Assembly: GCA_031271275.1 (NCBI GenBank)
Contig: JAISWA010000276.1
Coordinates: 1 to 11,934 of the forward strand
Source: Clostridiales bacterium
GTDB taxonomy: Bacteria > Bacillota > Clostridia > Lachnospirales > WQUN01
Direction: 5' to 3'
Length of the DNA: 11,934 bases
Part shown: positions 1-7,095 of the stretch, piece after piece
How positions within the stretch are numbered: the stretch's first letter is position 1
Layout: each line of letters opens with the position of its first letter
Notes under the pieces: generated by a model
Told to the model about the DNA's origin: nothing
The model's database searches: none
The model's input: only the letters and a program-made list of their open reading frames with translations
Made by a program: the position numbers and the translations under genes

Positions 1-585
1 CTCAAGGCTTGCCGTTTGCGTTTGGTTTCCGGCGGGAATACGGTTGCGGAGGAAAGCGGCGAAGTGCTTTTCACCGATTACGGGCTTTCCGGAATACCCG
101 CCCTGCAGGTTTCCGGCGCGGCAAACGGTGTTGACGGCAAACAGATTAACGCGGTTATCGATTTGCTGCCGCAAATCACCGAAGGGGACGCGGCGGAGCG
201 TTTACAGGAACGCTATAAAATTTTCAAAGACGCGGAGCCTGAATACTTTTTAACCGGATGGTTCCATAAAAGAATTGGACAAGCGCTGCTGCGCGAAATA
301 AAATTAATGCCGTCTTCAGGCGGCGAATATTGTAACCGCTTGGCGCGTCTTATGAAAAACTGGGCTTTCCCGGTCACCGGCGTAAAAGGTTTTTCCCACG
401 CGCAGGTCACCGGCGGCGGGGTTCCGCTTAACGAGTTTGTACCTGAAACGATGTCGTCCCGGCTTGTGCCGGGGTTGTTCGCGGCGGGCGAGGTCTTGGA
501 TGTTTACGGCGACTGCGGGGGCTATAACCTGCACTGGGCGTGGACGACCGGGATGCTCGCGGGGCAGGGGGCTGTGAATGCGTAA
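1..585 (+). CDS. HI0933/BaiN-like NAD(P)/FAD-dependent oxidoreductase, 3' part
   Basis: The gene is open from base 1 in the same frame, so its start lies outside the window and only about 194 C-terminal residues are present. The C-terminal pattern, with GEVLDVYGDCGGYNLHWAW followed by TTGMLAG, is the conserved FAD-contacting end of the HI0933 (YhiN/BaiN) flavoprotein family. The preceding segment, with GFSHAQVTGGGVPLNE, also fits that family. Members bind FAD through an N-terminal Rossmann fold not seen here; the physiological substrate of most is unknown, and BaiN is linked to bile-acid reduction only in some gut species. The stop overlaps the ftsQ start by 8 bp, so the two genes are probably co-transcribed and translationally coupled. 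Family assignment is firm, but the reaction cannot be deduced. Confidence 0.88.
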   Translation, partial: LKACRLRLVSGGNTVAEESGEVLFTDYGLSGIPALQVSGAANGVDGKQINAVIDLLPQITEGDAAERLQERYKIFKDAEPEYFLTGWFHKRIGQALLREIKLMPSSGGEYCNRLARLMKNWAFPVTGVKGFSHAQVTGGGVPLNEFVPETMSSRLVPGLFAAGEVLDVYGDCGGYNLHWAWTTGMLAGQGAVNA

Positions 586-1297
586 AAGGTATGTTTTGGC
601 GTTTATAGCGGGGGCGCTTGCGCTTGCCGCGGTTTTGTTCCTGTTCTCGCCGTTCTTTTTTATCGAGGAAATCGTCGTAGACGGCAACGTGAACTTTACA
701 AAGGAAGAAATAATCAACCGTTCCGGTATTGTGAGCAGTTCAAACCTTTTTTTGCTTAACACCTCGGAAGTGCGCGACAGCATCATGGAAAACCTGTACA
801 TAGAAGACGTGGCGTTTAAGAAGGAATTCCCGAATAAAATAACGCTTCACGTAACGGAGCGGCATTTAAGCGGATATGTGGAATACATGCAGGGCAAGTA
901 TTTGTACATAGACGAGAACGGCCGCGTGTTGGAGATAAAAACATATTTTACGGAGAAATTGCCGATTGTCAGCGGTTTGAAATTCGAAAGCGCCCGCTTG
1001 GGGGAAGTGTTGGAAGTGGACGACGCCAACGCGTTTAAGGTGATGGTCCGGTACGCGCGGCTGCTGAGCAAGTACGAACTGGCGGACAATGTCTCGAGGA
1101 TTGACATTTCCGACAGCGACAATACGCGTATCATGCTGTATCATATTGAGTTTAACGTGGGCGGCGACCGGGACGCGGATGAAAAAATCCGCACGATGAA
1201 AGAAATAGAAGCGAACTTGCCGAATGTTTCCATTATTAACGGGTTTATCGATTTAAGCGTCATACGAAGCCAATATATTTGCGAAATCTTAGTGTAG
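578..1297 (+). CDS. ftsQ: Cell division protein FtsQ/DivIB
   Basis: This 239-aa bitopic membrane protein has a short basic cytoplasmic N-terminus (MRKRY), one membrane helix at about residues 6-28, a POTRA domain at about 29-95 (IEEIVVDGNVNFTKEEI through the ITLHVTER strand), and an extracytoplasmic beta domain to the end. This is the FtsQ/DivIB layout and is close to the family's usual size. FtsQ/DivIB works at the septum with FtsL/DivIC and FtsB, linking early divisome assembly to septal peptidoglycan synthesis. The ATG is preceded by a G-rich ribosome site inside the end of the upstream flavoprotein gene, and the genes overlap by 8 bp. ftsZ follows after 114 bp, with no ftsA in between. 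The assignment rests on architecture, weak POTRA similarity and location, because FtsQ proteins diverge strongly. Confidence 0.85.
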   Translation: MRKRYVLAFIAGALALAAVLFLFSPFFFIEEIVVDGNVNFTKEEIINRSGIVSSSNLFLLNTSEVRDSIMENLYIEDVAFKKEFPNKITLHVTERHLSGYVEYMQGKYLYIDENGRVLEIKTYFTEKLPIVSGLKFESARLGEVLEVDDANAFKVMVRYARLLSKYELADNVSRIDISDSDNTRIMLYHIEFNVGGDRDADEKIRTMKEIEANLPNVSIINGFIDLSVIRSQYICEILV

Positions 1298-1335
1298 CTC
1301 CATAAAATCTAATAGTATATTAATGAACTAAAGGC

Positions 1336-1363
1336 TTGTCTTTTGATGAAAATAATGTATAGT
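1336..1363 (+). promoter_or_regulatory. Likely sigma-A promoter of ftsZ
   Basis: A -35 box TTGTCT (1336-1341) is followed by a 16-bp spacer and a -10 box TATAGT (1358-1363), in the AT-rich gap between ftsQ and ftsZ. Transcription would begin near 1370, leaving a short leader before the TTG start. The same two hexamers occur upstream of the leftward LCP gene with a 17-bp spacer. This is consensus matching only. Confidence 0.45.
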
Positions 1364-1411
1364 ATTTCTAATATTACAGTTATATATCCGGCGTAGTCGG
1401 GGGGAATTTTG

Positions 1412-2545
1412 TTGATAGATATAGATATGGTACAGGACTCAAAAGCCCGTATAAAGGTGATCGGGGTAGGGGGCTGCGGCAATAACGCCGTGGATCGCAT
1501 GATTGAGGACGGTATAGAGCACATAGATTTCCTGTCCGCCAATACGGACAACATGGCATTGGTGAAATCAAAAGCGCCTGTCTGTATACAGCTCGGCGAG
1601 AAATTGACGCGGGGGCTTGGGGCGGGCGGCGTACCTGAGATTGGCCGCAGGGCGGCGGAGGAGACCCGCGACATCATCGCGAACGCGTTGGAAAACACCG
1701 ATATGCTGTTCATCACCGCCGGTATGGGCGGAGGCACCGGTACCGGAGGCGCGCCGATTATCGCGAACATTGCCCGCGAGATGGGCATTCTAACCGTCGG
1801 GGTAGTGACCAAGCCCTTTGATTTCGAAGGCGGTCCCCGGATGCGGAACGCGTTGGAAGGCATTAGCGAACTGAAAAAGAATGTAGATACCCTTGTGGTT
1901 ATCCCCAATGAGAGATTACTGGAAATCATAGACGACGACACCTCGCTTATTGAGTCTTTTAAAAAATCCGACGAGGTGTTGCGTCAGGGTGTACAGGGAA
2001 TAAGTGATTTGGTTATCAAAGACGGCATTGTTCATCTGGATTTTGCCGATATACGCACGGTCATGTCCAACCAGGGCATTGCGCATATGGGCGTCGGACG
2101 CGCCAACGGCAAAAATAAGACCGAGAACGCGGCGCAGAACGCGATTAACAGCCCGCTGCTCGAAACCACCGTAGACGGGGCGAAATCGGTGATCATCAGT
2201 TTCGCCGGCGACACGAGCCTCGGGTTAAAAGATATTAACAATGCCGCGAGGATTATACGCAGGGCGGTTGACCCCGAGGCGGTGGTTATCTTCGGCGCCA
2301 CCATCAACGACGATTTAAAAGACGAAGTGATGGTTACGGTTATCGCCACCGGGCTTGAGGAAAGACCCGCGCTTTCCAAATCGGGGAATGTGGTGCCCAT
2401 ACGCCCGTCCGTCAGCGTGTCCGAAGCCGGGGAACCCGGTAACGAGCCGCAGAAAGAACGCTCGGAGCTGCGCCCGATTCGCGACCTTGACGGCGACGTC
2501 CCCTTTGAGATTCCGATTTTCCTTCAGAAAAAGAGAAACCTGTAG
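1412..2545 (+). CDS. ftsZ: Cell division GTPase FtsZ
   Basis: FtsZ is the tubulin-like GTPase that polymerises into the cytokinetic ring. Counted from the TTG at 1412, the protein has 377 aa. It shows the N-terminal nucleotide-binding loop GVGGCGNNAVDRM (about 18-30), the tubulin signature GGGTGTG (106-112), the NTDNM region, the RMRNALEGI segment, and a synergy-loop region with DLVIKDGIVHLDFADI. The C-terminus is a variable linker followed by the short tail EIPIFLQKKRNL, which fits the conserved peptide that binds FtsA/SepF-type anchors. Start choice: a G-run (1399-1404) gives good spacing to the TTG at 1412, somewhat close spacing to the TTG at 1409, and far too much to the ATG at 1427. The gene has its own likely promoter and is followed by the carboxypeptidase gene after a short gap. 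All key motifs are intact. Confidence 0.97.
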   Translation: MIDIDMVQDSKARIKVIGVGGCGNNAVDRMIEDGIEHIDFLSANTDNMALVKSKAPVCIQLGEKLTRGLGAGGVPEIGRRAAEETRDIIANALENTDMLFITAGMGGGTGTGGAPIIANIAREMGILTVGVVTKPFDFEGGPRMRNALEGISELKKNVDTLVVIPNERLLEIIDDDTSLIESFKKSDEVLRQGVQGISDLVIKDGIVHLDFADIRTVMSNQGIAHMGVGRANGKNKTENAAQNAINSPLLETTVDGAKSVIISFAGDTSLGLKDINNAARIIRRAVDPEAVVIFGATINDDLKDEVMVTVIATGLEERPALSKSGNVVPIRPSVSVSEAGEPGNEPQKERSELRPIRDLDGDVPFEIPIFLQKKRNL

Positions 2546-2631
2546 CCGTATTAAAAATAGTTTACAGCCGTATAATTATTACAAAACAGTCCACCCTAAA
2601 GGCAATGAATGTCAAAGGGAGGACTTTTTTC

Positions 2632-3807
2632 ATGTTTAACCATAAACGAGGTTTTATCTTAGCCGCGGCGGTTTTGTTAATCGCCATGCCCTTCAAACCC
2701 ACTATGGCGGCGGAAGGGCAGACGCTCAACATAAACGCGAAGGCGAATATCCTGATGGAAGCCGACACGGGCCAGATATTATTGGAAGAAAACGCTCACG
2801 CGAAACTGGCTCCCGCAAGCGTGACTAAAGTCATGACCATTCTTTTGATTTACGAGGCGCTTGAACAGGAACGCATAAAATGGGACGATATTGTGACGGT
2901 CAGTTCCCACGCCGCGTCCATGGGCGGTTCCCAAATTTACCTTGAGCCGGAGGAGCAGCAAACCGTCCGCGACCTGACAAAATCCGTCGTAATCGCCTCC
3001 GCGAACGACGCCGCCGTCGCTATGGCGGAGTTTATCGCGGGAAGCGAAGAAGGCTTCGTACTGATGATGAACAACCGCGCGAAAGAACTTGGGATGCTTA
3101 ACACCCATTTCGTAAACGCCTGCGGGCTCGACGCGCCCGGGCATCTGACCACCGCGTATGATATCGCCTTGATGTCCCGGGAGTTGATTACCAAGCACAC
3201 GGATGTGCTGCAATACACCAAGACCTGGATGGATATCATCACCCATAAGACGGCGCGCTGCGAATCGGAATTCGGGCTGACCAATACGAACCGGTTAATT
3301 CGCAATTACACCGGCGCGACGGGGCTTAAGACCGGTTCGACTTCGCAGGCGCAGTTTTGTATCGCGGCTACGTCGGAAAGAGACGGGATGAAGTTAATCG
3401 CCGTGGTAATGGCAGCGCCGGACCCGACAATCCGCTTCGATTCCGCCATGAAAATGATGGACTACGGGTACGCGAATTTTACGGTTATCGCCAAGGAAGC
3501 CACCGGCACGGAAGTCGGAGAAATTAAAATATGCAAAGGCAGCGTGGAAACCGCCCCGGTTACGGTACGAAAGCAAACAAATGTTCTTGCGCCGAAGGGA
3601 AAGAACGTGGTGGTAGACAGCGAAGTCAGGATATTGGAATCGTTAAACGCGCCGGTCCCTAAGAACACAAAAGCCGGCGAAATTATTTATACAAGCGAAG
3701 GCAAGGAAATCGGCAGAAGCGATTTGGTCATCGCGGATGAAATTAAAAAGGCTTCCGCCATGGATATGATGGGCAGGGTTATGAACCGCTGGCTGATGAA
3801 GGGGTAA
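2632..3807 (+). CDS. dacF: D-alanyl-D-alanine carboxypeptidase (DacF/PBP5-like)
   Basis: This low-molecular-mass penicillin-binding protein removes the terminal D-Ala from peptidoglycan pentapeptides outside the membrane, limiting cross-linking. The three serine acyl-enzyme motifs are present: SVTK with nucleophile S63 and K66, SAN at 123-125, and KTG at 233-235. They sit in a peptidase S11 domain at about 30-275, followed by a PBP5-type C-terminal beta domain. Residues 1-26 form a signal peptide (basic MFNHKRG, hydrophobic stretch, cleavage near MAA). The chosen ATG is 8 bp after AAAGGGAGGA at 2614-2623; the in-frame ATG at 2605 lacks such a site and would bury the signal peptide. The protein ends with a possible amphipathic helix (AMDMMGRVMNRWLMKG) suited to membrane tethering. 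It ends just before a strong terminator. The exact paralogue (DacA, DacB or DacF type) is not certain. Confidence 0.93.
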   Translation: MFNHKRGFILAAAVLLIAMPFKPTMAAEGQTLNINAKANILMEADTGQILLEENAHAKLAPASVTKVMTILLIYEALEQERIKWDDIVTVSSHAASMGGSQIYLEPEEQQTVRDLTKSVVIASANDAAVAMAEFIAGSEEGFVLMMNNRAKELGMLNTHFVNACGLDAPGHLTTAYDIALMSRELITKHTDVLQYTKTWMDIITHKTARCESEFGLTNTNRLIRNYTGATGLKTGSTSQAQFCIAATSERDGMKLIAVVMAAPDPTIRFDSAMKMMDYGYANFTVIAKEATGTEVGEIKICKGSVETAPVTVRKQTNVLAPKGKNVVVDSEVRILESLNAPVPKNTKAGEIIYTSEGKEIGRSDLVIADEIKKASAMDMMGRVMNRWLMKG

Positions 3808-3850
3808 AAAAGCAGTACGCGCTTTCAAGTGACCTTATACAAAAATGCCT

Positions 3851-3893
3851 ATATCTATTCGTGAAAGTTGTCTTTCGCGAATAGATATTTTTT
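3851..3893 (+). terminator. Intrinsic terminator after the carboxypeptidase gene
   Basis: ATATCTATTCG (3851-3861) pairs perfectly with CGAATAGATAT (3878-3888). The stem continues through a T-G wobble and GAAAG/CTTTC to a TTGT loop, about 17 pairs in all. A run of six T (3888-3893) follows at once. This should end transcription of the ftsZ-dacF unit 44 bp after the stop codon. Confidence 0.93.
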
Positions 3894-3927
3894 ATGAAGT
3901 TATTCTCCCCCGTCTCTTGTTTGCGGC

Positions 3928-3978
3928 GACGGCTCGGTCACGTCAAACGCATGAACGCTTTTGGCGTGACGGCTCGGT
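3928..3978 (+). repeat. Direct repeats bracketing an inverted repeat
   Basis: GACGGCTCGGT occurs exactly at 3928-3938 and again at 3968-3978, 40 bp apart. Between and overlapping them, TCACGTCAAA (3938-3947) can pair with TTTGGCGTGA (3960-3969) through one G-T wobble and a 12-nt loop. No T-run follows, so it is not an intrinsic terminator. It could be an operator or a small dispersed repeat. Ten bases downstream is a weak promoter-like TTGACG (3988-3993) with a poor -10 match at 4011-4016. Confidence 0.5.
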
Positions 3979-4091
3979 TAAATTTGCTTGACGGTAACAG
4001 ATAAATTAATTAATCTCTCAATAAGTACAAAGATGACCTCTTAAACGTTGGTATGCATAGATGTTTTGAAGAATGAAGGGGGGTGAGCAAT

Positions 4092-4277
4092 GTGGCTTAT
4101 GAGACGAAAGCGTTATTGACGCTGCTGGCTGATGCCGCGCTAAGAACCAATTCTAAAGAGATGTATAAGATTATTGCTAAGACTGCTAATTCCGAAGGGA
4201 TGCTATTGAAACCGTATGAGGAAGCAAAGGCAGAGCTTGAAAGCGATAAAAACGAAAGCAGCCCCCTTGAGGGATAG
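4092..4277 (+). CDS. Small conserved-looking hypothetical protein upstream of gltX
   Basis: This 61-aa protein begins MAYETKALLTLLADAAL from a GTG start. It is predicted to be soluble and mostly alpha-helical, with an acidic, charged C-terminus (AKAELESDKNESS) and no signal peptide, cysteine pair or membrane helix. The start at 4092 was chosen because the AAGGGGGG run (4076-4083) is 8 bp upstream; the in-frame GTG at 4083 lies inside that run. Similar short proteins with an N-terminal AYETKxxLTLLA pattern are familiar from clostridial genomes, but no function is known to me. The gene precedes gltX by 27 bp and may be co-transcribed with it. Function cannot be assigned. Confidence 0.7.
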   Translation: MAYETKALLTLLADAALRTNSKEMYKIIAKTANSEGMLLKPYEEAKAELESDKNESSPLEG

Positions 4278-4304
4278 CCACGACTTTAAAAAGGAGCCTT
4301 TCCC

Positions 4305-5753
4305 ATGCGAATCCGCACCCGTTACGCCCCAAGCCCCACCGGTTTTATGCACATAGGCAACCTGCGCTCCGCGCTGTATGAATATTTAATTGCCAAGCAC
4401 GATGACGGCGTTTTTATTTTGCGCCTTGAGGACACGGACCAAAACCGTTATGTGGACGCCGCCGCCGACGCGATTTTTGAAATGCTGAAAATAACCGGCC
4501 TCGCCTATGACGAAGGTCCCGGCGTCGGCGGGCCGTATGGGCCATATATACAAAGCGAGCGCAAAGACGATTACCTCCCCGTCGCGGAAAAGCTCATCGA
4601 AAGCGGCAAAGCCTACTATTGTTTTTGCGATAAAGAGCGGCTCGACGCGCTTTCCGACGAGCACGGCGTGGCAAGGTATGACCGGCGCTGCCTCGGTCTG
4701 CCGGCGGAGGAAGTTCAAAAACGGTTGGCAAGCGGCGAGCCGTATGTCATCCGCCAATGGATTCCCGAGGGCAAGACCGCTTTCCACGACGAGGTTTACG
4801 GCGACATTGCCATCGAAAACAGCGAGATGGAAGACCAGATACTGATAAAGTCCGACGGGATGCCCACGTACAATTTCGCCAATGTGGTGGACGACCACGC
4901 GATGAACATTACGCATGTGGCGCGCGGAAGCGAATACCTGACCTCTACCCCGAAATATAAATTGCTGTACGAGGCGCTTGACTGGGAAGTGCCGGTGTAT
5001 GTGCATCTTCCGCTGATGCTCAATGAAGAAGGGCATAAAATCTCCAAACGGCAGGGCGATATGTCCGTGGCGGATTTGCTGAAGATGGGCTTCTTGCCGG
5101 AAGCGGTGGTCAACTACGCCGCGCTGTTGGGTTGGAGCCCGGAAGGGAATAACGAGATTTTCACGCTGCCGGAATTGGTGGAGGCATTTGAGCCGAAAAA
5201 CATCAGCAAATCCCCTTCCACTTTCGACATGAAAAAGCTTACGTGGGTAAACGGAGAGCATATCAAGCGGCTGCCCTTTGAAAAATACTGTGAAATGGCG
5301 CTGCCCTTCCTGCGGGAAGCGGTAAAAACGCCCGGCGTCGATTATAAAAAACTGGCGGAGATGACCCAGTCCCGCGTTTCCTTTGTGAAGGACTGCGCCG
5401 CGTTGGTGGATTTTATCGACGCGCTGCCCGACTATGAAACGGAACTGTATACCCATAAAAAAATGAAAACGAACCCCGAAATCGCGTTGCGGGGGTTGGA
5501 AGTTTCGGTAGACGCCCTTGAAGCGCAGGAAGAACCCGGATGGGATAACGACAGCCTCTTTGCATTGCTTTCAAAAGCGGCTGAAACATCCGGTATGGCG
5601 CGCTCCCAACTGCTTTGGCCCGTGCGCACGGCGCTTTCCGGCAAACCCGCCTCCCCTTGCGGCGCGACCGAGCTGTGCGAACTTTTGGGCAAGGCGGAAA
5701 CCTTGAAAAGGCTGCGGGCGGGAATTGAAAAAATAAAAGGGAGCGTTGCATGA
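4305..5753 (+). CDS. gltX: Glutamyl-tRNA synthetase
   Basis: This class I aminoacyl-tRNA synthetase charges tRNA-Glu with glutamate using ATP in the cytoplasm. The 482-aa length is normal for a bacterial GltX. The N-terminal Rossmann fold starts RYAPSPTGFMHIGN, with the HIGH motif as HIGN at 16-19. The ATP-binding KMSKS loop appears as KISKR at 245-249, followed by QGD. The anticodon-binding helical region fills the C-terminal third. AAGGAG at 4291-4296 is 8 bp before the ATG. The stop overlaps the next start as ATGA (5750-5753), so the glycosyltransferase gene is translationally coupled. Many clostridia use a non-discriminating GltX that also charges tRNA-Gln; the sequence read here does not settle this. 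Confidence 0.96.
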   Translation: MRIRTRYAPSPTGFMHIGNLRSALYEYLIAKHDDGVFILRLEDTDQNRYVDAAADAIFEMLKITGLAYDEGPGVGGPYGPYIQSERKDDYLPVAEKLIESGKAYYCFCDKERLDALSDEHGVARYDRRCLGLPAEEVQKRLASGEPYVIRQWIPEGKTAFHDEVYGDIAIENSEMEDQILIKSDGMPTYNFANVVDDHAMNITHVARGSEYLTSTPKYKLLYEALDWEVPVYVHLPLMLNEEGHKISKRQGDMSVADLLKMGFLPEAVVNYAALLGWSPEGNNEIFTLPELVEAFEPKNISKSPSTFDMKKLTWVNGEHIKRLPFEKYCEMALPFLREAVKTPGVDYKKLAEMTQSRVSFVKDCAALVDFIDALPDYETELYTHKKMKTNPEIALRGLEVSVDALEAQEEPGWDNDSLFALLSKAAETSGMARSQLLWPVRTALSGKPASPCGATELCELLGKAETLKRLRAGIEKIKGSVA

Positions 5754-6700
5754 AACCGGTTTACTCGGTAGTGATTCCCGCGTACAACGAGCAGGAAGTC
5801 ATCGCCGAAACGTACCGCCGCCTGACCTCGGTAATGCGGGGCATGGGCGAGACCTATGAGTTGGTGTTTGTCAACGACGGAAGCCGCGACGAAACCGCCA
5901 AAATCATAGCCGGGTTCTGCGAAAGCGATTCGAGTGTGCGGCTGCTTAACTTCACGCGCAACTTCGGGCACATGCCCGCGCTTACCGCCGGAATGGATTA
6001 CGCGCAGGGCGCCGCGGTGTTTGTGATAGACGCCGACTTGCAGGACCCGCCGGAAGTTTTCCCGCAGATGGCGGCGCTTTGGAAACAGGGCTACGACGTG
6101 GTATACGGCAAACGTAAGCGCCGCAGGGGCGAGACCGTTTTCAAGCGGTGGTCGGCAAAAATTTTTTACCGGCTGATTAACGCGCTGACTACGGTGGAAT
6201 TACCGGTGGACACGGGGGAATTCAGGCTGATTGACCGCAAGGTATGCGACGCGGTCAATCAACTGCATGAAAAAAACCGCTACATACGCGGCCTTGTGAG
6301 TTGGGTCGGGTTTAAGCAGGTTGCGGTGGAATATGTCCGCGAGGAACGTTTTGCCGGGGAAACCAAATACCCGCTGAAAAAAATGCTCGCCTTCGCCATG
6401 GACGCGCTCACTTCGTTTTCCTATAAACCGCTGAAGCTCGCCACGACCCTCGGTTTTTTCATTTCGCTTTTAAGCTTCGTCTATATGCTGTTCATCTTGT
6501 TTCAGCGGCTGTTTACCGACACCACGATAACCGGTTGGGCGTCCACCGTGGGGCTGATACTGTTTACGCAGGGAATCGTTTTGATGATACTCGGGCTGAT
6601 GGGCGAATACATCGGCAGGATTTACGACGAGATAAAAAACAGGCCGGTATATATACTGCGGGAGAAGTTGGGGTATGAAAATGCTGAAAAAGCTGATTGA
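5750..6700 (+). CDS. Family 2 glycosyltransferase, GtrB/CsbB-like (polyprenyl-phosphate sugar synthase)
   Basis: Proteins of this type move a sugar from a nucleotide donor to undecaprenyl phosphate on the inner membrane face. The 316 residues hold an N-terminal GT-A domain with SVVIPAYNEQEVI, NDGSRDET (42-49) and the metal-binding DADLQDPPE (94-102). Two C-terminal membrane helices follow at about 230-255 and 267-290, ending in the GEYIGRIYDEI pattern usual for GtrB, CsbB and YkoT proteins. It starts on the last bases of gltX and overlaps the following GtrA-like gene by 26 bp. GtrB plus GtrA normally serve a third membrane enzyme that puts the sugar on a wall polymer or surface glycan; no such gene is in the window. 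The sugar identity cannot be read from the sequence. Confidence 0.92.
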   Translation: MKPVYSVVIPAYNEQEVIAETYRRLTSVMRGMGETYELVFVNDGSRDETAKIIAGFCESDSSVRLLNFTRNFGHMPALTAGMDYAQGAAVFVIDADLQDPPEVFPQMAALWKQGYDVVYGKRKRRRGETVFKRWSAKIFYRLINALTTVELPVDTGEFRLIDRKVCDAVNQLHEKNRYIRGLVSWVGFKQVAVEYVREERFAGETKYPLKKMLAFAMDALTSFSYKPLKLATTLGFFISLLSFVYMLFILFQRLFTDTTITGWASTVGLILFTQGIVLMILGLMGEYIGRIYDEIKNRPVYILREKLGYENAEKAD

Positions 6701-7094
6701 GAAATTCCTGACGCGGGAGATAATCACCTATTTGGTTTTCGGCGTACTGACGACCCTGGTAGGGCTTAGTACCTACTGGCTTTTTTCGGAAGCGTTGGGT
6801 ATCGAAACGGTGGTTTCGAATATCCTTTCCAGTTTAATCGCCATTGTTTTCGCCTATATCACCAACAAAATCTTCGTTTTCCGTTCCCCTTCATGGGAAG
6901 CCAAATTAATAGTAAGGGAATTTGTCCCGTTTATTTCGGGGCGCTTGCTTACCATGCTGTTGGAAACGGTGCTGCTAAAATTACTGGTGGATTACGCGGG
7001 GCTTCCCAATATGTGGGTCAAATTCTTCCTGATGGTGATAGTGGTCGTGCTGAATTATATCGTCAGCAAGTTCGCCGTGTTTGTCAAAAGATGA
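6675..7094 (+). CDS. GtrA-family membrane protein
   Basis: This 139-aa protein has four predicted membrane helices (about 17-37, 43-63, 80-105 and 112-134) and the family's conserved NKIFVFRS segment after the second helix, with a second similar SKFAVF at the end. GtrA-like proteins are proposed to move undecaprenyl-phosphate-linked sugars to the outer face. Its position, overlapping the GtrB-like gene by 26 bp, supports joint function. GGAG at 6661-6664 is 10 bp before the chosen ATG; the second in-frame ATG at 6681 is further from that site. Its stop lies 1 bp from the stop of the leftward LCP gene, and I see no terminator between them. Confidence 0.9.
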   Translation: MKMLKKLIEKFLTREIITYLVFGVLTTLVGLSTYWLFSEALGIETVVSNILSSLIAIVFAYITNKIFVFRSPSWEAKLIVREFVPFISGRLLTMLLETVLLKLLVDYAGLPNMWVKFFLMVIVVVLNYIVSKFAVFVKR

Positions 7095-7095
7095 T

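Noticed and set aside
1309..1941. 210-codon open frame on the minus strand opposite ftsZ
   Set aside because: The product is a Ser/Pro/Ile-rich mirror of ftsZ codons with no recognisable domain, and ftsZ is unmistakable on the other strand.
4386..5456. 356-codon open frame on the minus strand opposite gltX
   Set aside because: It is a shadow of the GC-rich codon positions of gltX, has no ribosome site, and gives a low-complexity His/Phe/Arg/Val-rich product. gltX itself is intact on the plus strand.
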